This document shows, one piece after another, positions 45,122 to 51,844 of a stretch of DNA of 64,000 nt. The stretch comes from Scybalosoma faecavium. GTDB lineage: Bacteria > Bacillota > Clostridia > Christensenellales > Christensenellaceae. The stretch covers positions 17,518 through 81,517 of the forward strand of contig DVKG01000001.1 of the NCBI GenBank assembly GCA_018716135.1. Direction: 5' to 3'. A program made the position numbers and the translations under genes. The first letter of the stretch is position 1; each line of letters opens with the position of its first letter. Below the pieces are notes generated by a model. It worked only from the letters and a program-made list of their open reading frames with translations. It was not told the origin of the DNA and did no database searches.

Positions 45122-45196
45122 CCGCTCAGGAAGCCGTCCGCCTCCTGAGCGGAAAAATATGCCTCTTGCCTCAGATACGCAAGAGGTCTATTTTTG
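45122..45196 (+). terminator. Two consecutive hairpins after rubrerythrin
   Basis: CCGCTCAGGA/TCCTGAGCGG is followed by CCTCTTGC/GCAAGAGG and then TCTATTTTTG. The second is the likely terminator. Confidence 0.75.
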
Positions 45197-45230
45197 AATA
45201 AGATTCTGCTGAATTAAAAAGGAGAACGGC

Positions 45231-45488
45231 ATGAGTAAGTTTACATACACTACTAAAGGAACATGCTCCCGCGCAATAGATATTGAAACCGAGGGAGATA
45301 CAATAAAAAACGTCAAATTTTACGGCGGCTGTATGGGAAATCTCATCGGCATCTCTTCTCTCGTAAAAGGTATGAAAATAGACGACGTAATAGACCGGCT
45401 CAGCGGCGTACAATGCGGTCACAAAGGTACCAGCTGTCCCGATCAGCTCGCAAAAGCTTTGGTCAAGCTAAAGCATTCTGAAGCTTGA
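45231..45488 (+). CDS. TSCPD-domain protein (TIGR03905 type)
   Basis: This 85-residue protein has FYGGCMGNLIGISSLVKG and the end motif KGTSCPDQLAKAL, diagnostic of the TSCPD domain. The domain also occurs at the end of some ribonucleotide reductases. The function of the free-standing form is not known. AAGGAG precedes the ATG, and a terminator follows. Confidence 0.92.
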   Translation: MSKFTYTTKGTCSRAIDIETEGDTIKNVKFYGGCMGNLIGISSLVKGMKIDDVIDRLSGVQCGHKGTSCPDQLAKALVKLKHSEA

Positions 45489-45506
45489 GACTTCTTTTTG
45501 AATTTT

Positions 45507-45540
45507 AAAGTCATGTGTAAAACGCATGACTTTTTTATTT
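45507..45540 (+). terminator. Terminator of the TSCPD gene
   Basis: AAAGTCATG pairs with CATGACTTT around a nine-base loop, followed by TTTTATTTTTT. Confidence 0.85.
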
Positions 45541-45564
45541 TTTCTCGCTTTTTTTCACATCGAA

Positions 45565-45593
45565 GTATAAATACTCTCCGCAGCGGAAAACAT
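45565..45593 (+). promoter_or_regulatory. Sigma-F type promoter of the spoIIQ-like gene
   Basis: GTATA (45565-45569), a 15-base spacer and GGAAAACAT (45585-45593) match the forespore consensus GYWTA/GGNNANANT with one mismatch. In B. subtilis spoIIQ is sigma-F dependent. Confidence 0.5.
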
Positions 45594-45636
45594 AGGCATA
45601 TCAGTTAAGTTACAGTAAGAAAGAAAGGGAGATCAA

Positions 45637-46293
45637 ATGCAAAACAAAAACACCTTTATGAAGAAGTACGCATTTTATATCGCATTGGCAGTGTGTATAA
45701 TTGCCGTAGGCGCCGTAACCGTCATCGCCGCGCTCCAAAGCCCTGCTAACGAAAACACGCCCATAGAGCAGGCGCAGGATGTAAACAAAGCGGAAGACGA
45801 GACATTGCAGGATGCGCAGGCCAGCGTCTCAGTTGAACCGACTCCTTCGCCCAGCGCAAGCGCAGCCAAGGACGCCTCTTCCAAAACCAAAGCGGCCGTA
45901 ACGCTGAAGAAGCCTCTCGACGGCGAAATAATACTCGCCTTTTCCGGCGAAGAGCTTATCCACAATAAGACTTTGGATATGTGGATGGCGCACAACGGAG
46001 TGGATCTCTCCGCAGAAAAGAACACCGACGTATCCGCCGCTCTGGCAGGCGAAGTCGAGAGCGTCACAAACGACAGCAGCATGGGGATAGTCGTGACTCT
46101 GAAGCACAGCGATTCTAAAACCGTATACGCGGGGCTTTCCGCCTGCGACGTCAAAGAAGGAGACAAGCTCAACGCCGGCGACAAAATCGGCACGGCAGGT
46201 ACGCCTGCTTTCGAAGCAGACAGCGGCGCACATCTGCATTTCGAGTATATTGTAAACGGAAAATACGTCGATCCGGAAAAATATTTCGGCTAA
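45637..46293 (+). CDS. spoIIQ: M23 peptidase domain protein, probable SpoIIQ
   Basis: This 218-residue protein has one N-terminal membrane anchor (residues 9-31), a Ser-Ala-Pro linker (about 65-85), and a LytM/M23 domain with the zinc ligands intact: HNGVD near 123 and HLHFE near 200. Clostridial SpoIIQ proteins keep these residues, whereas the Bacillus one does not. It would sit in the forespore membrane, cleave or bind peptidoglycan during engulfment, and pair with SpoIIIAH. spoIID two genes downstream and a sigma-F-like promoter support the name. Confidence 0.75.
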   Translation: MQNKNTFMKKYAFYIALAVCIIAVGAVTVIAALQSPANENTPIEQAQDVNKAEDETLQDAQASVSVEPTPSPSASAAKDASSKTKAAVTLKKPLDGEIILAFSGEELIHNKTLDMWMAHNGVDLSAEKNTDVSAALAGEVESVTNDSSMGIVVTLKHSDSKTVYAGLSACDVKEGDKLNAGDKIGTAGTPAFEADSGAHLHFEYIVNGKYVDPEKYFG

Positions 46294-46305
46294 GTTTGTC
46301 TGCAA

Positions 46306-46345
46306 AGGCGGGCGTTATGCCCATCATGCCCGCCTCTCTAAAATA
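46306..46345 (+). terminator. Weak hairpin after spoIIQ
   Basis: AGGCGGGC pairs with GCCCGCCT around a 14-base loop, but only short T or A stretches follow. Confidence 0.4.
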
Positions 46346-46456
46346 ACGCATTAATCATTTAGGCCGCGCCTCGCCCGTTCGGCGATATATCGCGCATACG
46401 TACTCTGTTTTTGGAGAAAAAAGTCAAAAAAAACTAAATTTTTTTTCACAAAACGC

Positions 46457-46484
46457 TTGATATTTTATCAGAAATGAGTATAAT
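46457..46484 (+). promoter_or_regulatory. Promoter of the tRNA-Val/6S/tRNA-Gln unit
   Basis: TTGATA (46457-46462) and TATAAT (46479-46484) are 16 bases apart and 14 bases before the tRNA-Val 5' end. Confidence 0.7.
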
Positions 46485-46497
46485 ATATTAAGGACGC

Positions 46498-46574
46498 GGG
46501 GTTATAGCTCAGCTGGTTAGAGCGCTACGTTGACATCGTAGAGGCCACTGGTTCGAATCCAGTTAGTCCCACCA
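46498..46574 (+). tRNA. tRNA-Val (GAC)
   Basis: Full cloverleaf: acceptor GGGGTTA/TAGTCCC, D stem GCTC/GAGC, anticodon stem CTACG/CGTAG with loop TTGACAT (GAC), T loop TTCGAAT, A73 and encoded CCA. Confidence 0.96.
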
Positions 46575-46757
46575 TTCCTGGGGTGTTGCGTCATGCTTTG
46601 TATATTGACCCACAGCTTTAAAACGGGATTTCGAGTCTCACGATGGGTACGTAGGCTTACGCGAATGCAGTAGGAAACGCAAAATCGGGAGCAGATAACC
46701 CACCTGCCATGTTTGGCGGGTTGCATTACAGGGCAGACGGCACTTTGGGGCTTACTA
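46575..46757 (+). ncRNA. ssrS: Probable 6S RNA (SsrS)
   Basis: About 180 non-coding bases start right after the tRNA-Val CCA. The ends have the 6S closing stem: TCCTGGGGTG-TTG-CGTC (46576-46592) pairs with GACG-G-CACTTTGGGG (46736-46750). The ends also read like other 6S RNAs (CTGGGGTGTT at the start, GGCACTTTGGGG at the end). A second strong hairpin ACCCACCTGCCA/TGGCGGGTT lies near 46698-46722. 6S RNA binds sigma-A holoenzyme and lowers transcription in stationary phase. The identification is by length, ends and fold only. Confidence 0.6.
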
Positions 46758-46795
46758 ATGAACCGGCGTCCAAAGCTGAGAGCGTACAAAAGAAT

Positions 46796-46869
46796 AGCGG
46801 AATTGTGTAACGGTAGCACCTACGACTCTGACTCGTATTGTCTAGGTTCGAATCCTAGTTCCGCTGCCA
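46796..46869 (+). tRNA. tRNA-Gln (CTG)
   Basis: Cloverleaf with acceptor AGCGGAA/TTCCGCT, anticodon stem TACGA/TCGTA with loop CTCTGAC (CTG), T stem CTAGG/CCTAG with loop TTCGAAT, discriminator G and encoded CCA. Confidence 0.92.
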
Positions 46870-46874
46870 TATAC

Positions 46875-46906
46875 AGACTCATGCAATACTGCATGAGTCT
46901 TTTTTA
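46875..46906 (+). terminator. Terminator of the tRNA-Val/6S/tRNA-Gln unit
   Basis: AGACTCATGCA pairs perfectly with TGCATGAGTCT around ATAC, followed by a T run. Confidence 0.92.
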
Positions 46907-47030
46907 CGTATATTTTTGTATGACATGGCAAAATCGTTTGACCATAAGCGAATCTTCATGTGTGAAAAAATGCCGCTTTCTCTTATATTCAGGCTCGTCG
47001 TATATACAAGTCCCATGCCTGCCGTCTCGG

Positions 47031-47140
47031 TTGTCCACATCAACAGTGCAAAATCGCTTGATTTTATCCACATTCTATACCCTTTTCGTGTGGATAACTG
47101 TGCATAAACGCCTTGCTTTATCCTCCGGAATTGTGGATAA
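47031..47140. other. Cluster of four DnaA boxes in an AT-rich gap
   Basis: TTATCCACA at 47064-47072 and TGTGGATAA at 47089-47097 and 47132-47140 are perfect DnaA boxes; TTGTCCACA at 47031-47039 has one mismatch. The gap 46907-47454 holds no gene, and its right part (47150-47450) is clearly AT-rich with several A/T runs. The site could be a replication origin element, a DnaA-regulatory site such as datA or DARS, or a DnaA-controlled promoter. dnaA and dnaN are not in the window. Confidence 0.7.
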
Positions 47141-47368
47141 CCTGTTGATACTGTTTACAACTCTGCCAAAATTGGCGAAATATACAACCTTTTTTCACAA
47201 TTATGTTAACAGAAATACGATAGTTATACAATGTCAAACTATTTTTCATCAAAATACGGGAATCAGCTTTTTTGCTTATTTAATCGCAATCGCACAATAA
47301 ATGCTGTTTATCTGATTTTTAAAAATCCGAACATTAACAAAAAAAATGCGTGTGCAATTCGCAAATAT

Positions 47369-47397
47369 TCATATTTTTATCTCGCGTCTCATAATTT
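47369..47397 (+). promoter_or_regulatory. Sigma-E type promoter of spoIID
   Basis: TCATATT (47369-47375) matches the sigma-E -35 KMATATT fully. A 14-base spacer is followed by CATAATTT (47390-47397), six of eight matches to CATACAHT. It lies 58 bases before the spoIID ATG, and spoIID is a known sigma-E gene. Confidence 0.5.
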
Positions 47398-47454
47398 CGT
47401 ACTGTAAAAAATCCAGTTATCAGTATAAAGTGGATAAGCCGAAAGGAAATATCA

Positions 47455-48447
47455 ATGAATAGATTAAAAAAAACAGCGGCGGCGCTTGGCGCCCTGATCG
47501 TATTGTCTATATTAGCCAACGGACAGCATAATCAGACCGCAATAATAGAGAGGATAAGCGACACAGACATAAGCCGAATCGAACAGCAGTCTTCTTCGGA
47601 GAGCGACAGCCGCACCATAAACGTCTATAACGACGAGACCGGAAAACTCCAGACCATGCAGCTTGAAGATTATATATATCACGTCGTCGCAGGCGAAATG
47701 CCCGCGCGATACGATATAGAGGCGCTGAAGGCGCAGGCGGTCGCCGCACGAACATATTTGATACGGAAAATGCCGGACGGATGCAGCGCGAAAGAAGGCG
47801 CGGATATCTGCACAAATTCCGAACACTGCCAAGCCTTCTCTGACGACGAAAAACTCAAAAAAAATTGGGGCGACAATTACGACGAGTATTCCGAAAAGCT
47901 GCGCAGGGCCGTATCTGAAACAAGCGGCGAGATACTCACCTACGACGGAAAAGCTATAGAGGCATTTTATCACGCCAGCAGCGGCGGACAGACGGAGGAC
48001 GTAAAGAACGTATATTCAGAATCTCAGCCTTATTTGAAAAGCGTGAGCAGCAGCGGAGACGAGGACGAACACACCGTCTCCTTCACTCTCGAGCAGTTTG
48101 CAAAACTCCTCTCCGAAGCCGCGCCTTCCTCAGGGATAACGGCCGATAACGCCGACAGCGTAAAAGTGATTTCTCGTTACGACAGCGGGCGTGTAGAAAA
48201 AGTACAGGTCGGCTCAGCGATACTCTCCGGCAAGCAATTCCGCAAGGCACTCTCTCTTCGTTCCGCTATATTCTGGCTTAACTTTTCCGACGCAAGAGTT
48301 TCTGTCACTACGCACGGCTACGGACACGGCGTAGGCATGAGTCAAATGGGCGCGGATTATCTGGCTGAAGAAGGCAAAACATACGAAGAAATACTATCCC
48401 ATTATTATAGCGGAGCGGATATAACGAAAATAAACACTTTGACTTGA
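47455..48447 (+). CDS. spoIID: Stage II sporulation protein D (lytic transglycosylase)
   Basis: This 330-residue protein has an N-terminal membrane anchor (residues 7-23). SpoIID motifs are AGEMPARYDIEALKAQAVAA near 80 (containing the catalytic Glu), HASSGGQTED near 177, and GYGHGVGMSQMGADYL near 290. It degrades denuded glycan strands made by SpoIIP amidase during engulfment in the mother cell. AAAGGA precedes the ATG. With spoIIQ close by, it forms an engulfment neighbourhood similar to that in other Clostridia. Confidence 0.95.
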   Translation: MNRLKKTAAALGALIVLSILANGQHNQTAIIERISDTDISRIEQQSSSESDSRTINVYNDETGKLQTMQLEDYIYHVVAGEMPARYDIEALKAQAVAARTYLIRKMPDGCSAKEGADICTNSEHCQAFSDDEKLKKNWGDNYDEYSEKLRRAVSETSGEILTYDGKAIEAFYHASSGGQTEDVKNVYSESQPYLKSVSSSGDEDEHTVSFTLEQFAKLLSEAAPSSGITADNADSVKVISRYDSGRVEKVQVGSAILSGKQFRKALSLRSAIFWLNFSDARVSVTTHGYGHGVGMSQMGADYLAEEGKTYEEILSHYYSGADITKINTLT

Positions 48448-48486
48448 AAAACAGTTCTCTGACCAAATTACTAATAACTCACTTCT

Positions 48487-48515
48487 CCGGCCCGGTTCAA
48501 ACGAGCCGGTTTTTA
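48487..48515 (+). terminator. Terminator of spoIID
   Basis: CCGGCCCG pairs with CGAGCCGG with one mismatch, followed by TTTTT. Confidence 0.75.
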
Positions 48516-48718
48516 ATGCAATAATATCTTGCTGTTTCATCAAATAGTTATTTTCCAATATTTTACTGTAATTAAAATCTTATAAAACTCAAAATTGTCA
48601 TGTCATTTTTGCTCAGAATGTGTTATTATATTTAGACTAGGGTTAAATGCGCATAGGCGTCATTTTATTTGCCTCCCGCGCACATATACTTTATTTTTAG
48701 AGAGGATTTACAATCGAC

Positions 48719-49219
48719 ATGAAAGCAAAGAAAATCATTGCCATTGCAGGCGCTGCGGCAATTTGCCTAAGCTTAGCAGCCTGCTCAACATCAGCTTCTT
48801 CCACAGAAACCGCTGCAGCATCTGCAGTTGAAGCCACAGCTCCCACAGGCGATGCGCCCAGCGGCGAATACGTAATGGATCTCGACGCCGTAATTTCCGA
48901 ATCGGGCATAGATATCTCCGCCGTAAGCGAAGAAGACGCCGAGCATGCAAAAGAAGAAGCTCAGGAAATGCTGAACGAATACGGCTCCAACCTCACCTTT
49001 AACGGCGACGGTACAGGAATAATGGAAAGCGAGAGCGACGGAAGCGTTGACTTTATTTACGAAATGAAAGACGGCAACATCATCATAACCCTTCTCGGCA
49101 AGCAGGCAAAAGAAGACGCCGTCGTAGACGACGACATACTCACATGCCCTTACGATGCGGAGACTGATACGTTCTATGTTCCCGTCAGCGGAAAAAAGGC
49201 TCCTTATAAGCACAAATAA
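48719..49219 (+). CDS. Small lipoprotein A of a three-gene group
   Basis: This 166-residue protein has a signal peptide with lipobox LAAC (Cys near 22), a Ser-Ala-Thr linker, and a C-terminal beta-rich domain (GEYVMDLDAVISESGIDI, LTFNGDGTGIMESE, DTFYVPVSGKKAPYKHK). The domain looks like a small lipocalin-like barrel and is laid out like that of the next gene. It has its own ribosome binding site and no close partner. The function is unknown. Confidence 0.75.
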   Translation: MKAKKIIAIAGAAAICLSLAACSTSASSTETAAASAVEATAPTGDAPSGEYVMDLDAVISESGIDISAVSEEDAEHAKEEAQEMLNEYGSNLTFNGDGTGIMESESDGSVDFIYEMKDGNIIITLLGKQAKEDAVVDDDILTCPYDAETDTFYVPVSGKKAPYKHK

Positions 49220-49374
49220 GCACAAATAAACATCCGCCCGACATTCCAGATTCATAAAATAATTGTAAATTACGACATAAAATCATGTTATTTTCATAAA
49301 AGCATGATATACTTATTGACAGTAGAATATGCGCACGAGCGCACAGGAAATAAGGAAAGAAGGTTTTTACTATC

Positions 49375-49896
49375 ATGAAGAGAATTTTCACCAAAATTGC
49401 AGTCGTAGCAGCATCTGCCGCCCTCTGCTTATCCATTGCTGCTTGTGGCAGCAGCGATTCAACTTCTTCTGCCCCCACCGCATCCGCAGCGAACGACGCA
49501 ACAGCATCCGTTCCTGTCGTCAGCGCGCCTGCAACAACAGAAGCTACAGCCTCTGCCGCTGCATCCTCTGCTGTTTCCCAAACACTTTCAGGTACATACG
49601 CGCTTGATGTAGACGACGCTTACCTCGCGGCTACAGGCAAGAACGTATCCTCTCTCTCTGAGACTCAGAAGGCGCAGGCGATTAAGGACGCAGCTATAAC
49701 TGCTACTTTCTCGGCGGACGGCTCTTTCACCGCGGCGACATCTTCCAAGACTATCTCCGGTACATACACATTCGACGGCACGACAGTCTCTCTTACAGCT
49801 AACGGCGCTTCTATGCAGTACGCCTATGACGCTGCCAACGACACACTTTCAGTAGACTATAAGGGAATTACGGCTGTATTTAAACATCAGGCATAA
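49375..49896 (+). CDS. Small lipoprotein B of a three-gene group
   Basis: This 173-residue protein has lipobox IAAC (Cys near 23), a long Ala-Ser-Thr linker (28-68), and a beta-rich C-terminal domain (SGTYALDVDDAYLAATG, ATFSADGSFTA, SGTYTFDGTTVSL, AVFKHQA). Its layout matches lipoprotein A: a leading GxYxLDxD strand, a helix, an FxxDGxxT strand, and a final Phe/Tyr-Lys-His. The two are therefore probable diverged paralogues. It ends at a strong terminator. Confidence 0.78.
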   Translation: MKRIFTKIAVVAASAALCLSIAACGSSDSTSSAPTASAANDATASVPVVSAPATTEATASAAASSAVSQTLSGTYALDVDDAYLAATGKNVSSLSETQKAQAIKDAAITATFSADGSFTAATSSKTISGTYTFDGTTVSLTANGASMQYAYDAANDTLSVDYKGITAVFKHQA

Positions 49897-49917
49897 ATCA
49901 ACAGATTAAGCGAAACC

Positions 49918-49948
49918 CGGCGGAGAACTCTCCGCCGTTTTATTTTTC
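49918..49948 (+). terminator. Terminator of lipoprotein B
   Basis: CGGCGGAG pairs with CTCCGCCG around AACT, followed by TTTATTTTT. The rest of the gap up to 50200 is AT-rich, and I see nothing else in it. Confidence 0.9.
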
Positions 49949-50211
49949 AATCTTTTTGCAGCTCCGCGCGATAATTGACTTAATATATCTGAATATGCGT
50001 TTCTACAATAAACAATGCGTACAAATCACCAAAACATAAAAAATAAAATGAAATGTTAGTGAAAAGTTTGGGGAATATTTACTTTTCTGAAACATTTTTC
50101 TCGGTTTTTTTGTCGATTTATTCAGGCAATTGAGCGTTTTTTTGCTCATTTACTCCATAATATTATACACAAGATACATTTTGTTAATCCCATATTACAT
50201 TTTTGTAATCC

Positions 50212-50246
50212 GCACTATAAGGACTTGATTTTTACATTTATAGTGC
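50212..50246. promoter_or_regulatory. Inverted repeat flanking the -35 of the third lipoprotein
   Basis: GCACTATAA (50212-50220) and TTATAGTGC (50238-50246) are perfect nine-base inverted repeats 17 bases apart. They enclose the -35 and touch the -10, so they could be an operator. Confidence 0.45.
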
Positions 50247-50252
50247 TATAAT
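50225..50252 (+). promoter_or_regulatory. Promoter of the third lipoprotein
   Basis: TTGATT (50225-50230) and TATAAT (50247-50252) are 16 bases apart. The leader of about 88 bases contains short hairpins. Confidence 0.7.
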
Positions 50253-50346
50253 AAGTTGCGAACGGTCGGACAGACCACGAGCGGTTCTCCCGGAAGTATT
50301 TTTCGGGAACAACAGCCCATTCAAAAAAGAAAGCAGGTTAAAGAAA

Positions 50347-50574
50347 ATGAAAAAGATTTTTGCAACAATTGTAGCAGCTATCGCATGCCTGGCAGTATGC
50401 TTCAGCCTCGCAGCTTGCGGCAGCGATGATTCTTCCGCTTCTGCTGAAGCGTCTACTCCGGCTACAGCCGAGACAACTGAAGCAGTTGATACAGCAGCTC
50501 CCGCTGACACAGCAGCAGTTGATACAGCAGCTCCCGCTGATACAGCAGCAGCAACAGAATCTGCAGCAGCGTAA
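50347..50574 (+). CDS. Minimal lipoprotein C: signal, lipobox and repeat tail only
   Basis: This 75-residue protein has signal peptide and lipobox LAAC (Cys near 24) like its two upstream relatives. It then has only an acidic Ala-Thr tail with the unit VDTAAPADTAA repeated twice and a related third copy. No folded domain follows. It has its own promoter, ribosome binding site and terminator, so it looks like a functional short gene rather than a random fragment. It may be a remnant or a peptide-bearing lipoprotein. Confidence 0.7.
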   Translation: MKKIFATIVAAIACLAVCFSLAACGSDDSSASAEASTPATAETTEAVDTAAPADTAAVDTAAPADTAAATESAAA

Positions 50575-50596
50575 GTAAAAATTTTATAGTCAACAG

Positions 50597-50627
50597 TCGG
50601 CTCCTCTTTTGAGGAGTCGATTTTTTA
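50597..50627 (+). terminator. Terminator of lipoprotein C
   Basis: TCGGCTCCTC pairs with GAGGAGTCGA (one G-U) around TTTT, followed by six T. Confidence 0.9.
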
Positions 50628-50735
50628 TATCCGCATATCCGCCGCCTGCTCTTTCTCTATCACTCTTAACCACGATTTCCCGTTCGCTTTGTTCTTCTCC
50701 GACACATTCTAACTTTGACCAAAAAATCACGTAAC

Positions 50736-50764
50736 TTGACTATAGACACTCAGCACTTTATAAT
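50736..50764 (+). promoter_or_regulatory. Promoter of lgt-pncB
   Basis: TTGACT (50736-50741) and TATAAT (50759-50764) are 17 bases apart. Confidence 0.8.
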
Positions 50765-50785
50765 AACAGTTGAAAGCAAAACCCC

Positions 50786-50836
50786 GTTCGATAAAAAGTA
50801 TTTTTCTCTGCATTTTGCAGAGCTTTAACATCGAAC
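50786..50836 (+). promoter_or_regulatory. Structured leader of lgt
   Basis: GTTCGAT (50786-50792) pairs with ATCGAAC (50830-50836) and encloses the perfect hairpin CTCTGCA-TTT-TGCAGAG (50806-50822). It lies just upstream of AGGAGG and the unusual start codon of lgt. Confidence 0.55.
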
Positions 50837-50864
50837 CTGTTTAAAAATCAGGAGGAAATAGTCT

Positions 50865-51842
50865 ATTAATAACATAGCATTAGAAAACGTCTTTGGAATT
50901 GAAGGACTGAACATACATTGGTATGCCGTTATAATAATCACTGGCATCGCCGCCGGCATAATCGTAGGGCGCTTCCTCGCCAAAGAGAAAGGCTACAATT
51001 TTGAATTGGTCATCGACCTGCTGACCATTGCCCTGCCTATGGCTATAATAGGCGCGCGGGTGTATTACGTCGCGTTTGAATGGGAGTCTTACGCAGGCGA
51101 CTTCTTATCTATGATCGCCATCTGGAAGGGCGGTCTGGCGATATTCGGCGGCGTAATCGGCGCGGTGATCGGCGCAATAATTTTCTGCAAATGGCGCAAA
51201 GTAAAGCTGGGAGATGTTCTCGACATAGGCGCGGCTCCTCTCATCCTTGGTCAGGCTATAGGCCGGTGGGGAAACTTCGTCAATCAGGAAGCTTTCGGCG
51301 CGGCAGTTACGGACGTATCTAAGCAGTGGGTCCCTCTCAGCGTATACATAGACAAAGTTCACTCGGTATTCAATCCGGATACAGCAACTTGGGAGATATG
51401 TACGCAGCCTTGGCATCAAGCCACATTCTTCTACGAGAGCATGTGGAATCTGCTCGTCTTCGTCATACTCATGCTGCTGCGCAAAAAGACAAAGAGCCGC
51501 GGCAGCGTGTTCGCGCTCTATCTCGTGCTTTACGGCGCAGGCCGCGCTGTCATCGAAGGAATGCGCACGGACAGTCTCTGGCTCATTCCGGGGGTGGTGC
51601 GCGTCAGTCAGGCTCTATCCATAGCTTTGGTCATACTCGGCGCGGCATACCTGATATTCCGAAGAATAAAGCCCCTCGCGCCATTCGCTTACTCCGGCAG
51701 ATACAGCCTCACGAACAGCGAACAGCACAAGAAGGATAAGACTACCGCGGCGAGCGATTCATCCGCCCGTCCGGAAGAGAAAATTTCTGCAAACGCAGAG
51801 CAAGACAAGGAGGATTCAGACGCAGACACGTCTGAGCACTAA
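50865..51842 (+). CDS. lgt: Prolipoprotein diacylglyceryl transferase
   Basis: This 325-residue integral membrane enzyme adds diacylglycerol to lipobox cysteines. The motifs HWYAVIIITGI, IGARVYYV, GQAIGRWGNFVNQEAFG, FFYESMWN and GAGRAVIEGMRTDSL are all present; a charged tail of about 45 residues follows. The family N-terminus begins before any ATG, GTG or TTG: an in-frame TAG is at 50859, and the first standard start codon is a TTG at 51003, inside a conserved helix. AGGAGG (50850-50855) points to the ATT at 50865. It is two bases upstream of pncB. Confidence 0.92.
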   Translation: MNNIALENVFGIEGLNIHWYAVIIITGIAAGIIVGRFLAKEKGYNFELVIDLLTIALPMAIIGARVYYVAFEWESYAGDFLSMIAIWKGGLAIFGGVIGAVIGAIIFCKWRKVKLGDVLDIGAAPLILGQAIGRWGNFVNQEAFGAAVTDVSKQWVPLSVYIDKVHSVFNPDTATWEICTQPWHQATFFYESMWNLLVFVILMLLRKKTKSRGSVFALYLVLYGAGRAVIEGMRTDSLWLIPGVVRVSQALSIALVILGAAYLIFRRIKPLAPFAYSGRYSLTNSEQHKKDKTTAASDSSARPEEKISANAEQDKEDSDADTSEH

Positions 51843-51844
51843 AA

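Noticed and set aside
46517..46819. 100-codon minus-strand frame over tRNA-Val and the 6S region
   Set aside because: The protein contains the WIRTSGLYD-like string that arises from reading a tRNA gene backwards; such frames are common false calls.
46713..47300. 195-codon plus-strand frame over the 6S RNA end, tRNA-Gln and DnaA boxes
   Set aside because: It runs through a tRNA gene and a terminator and has no ribosome binding site.
51003..51842. lgt starting at the TTG at 51003
   Set aside because: It would delete the first membrane helix with the conserved HWYAVI motif and has no ribosome binding site.
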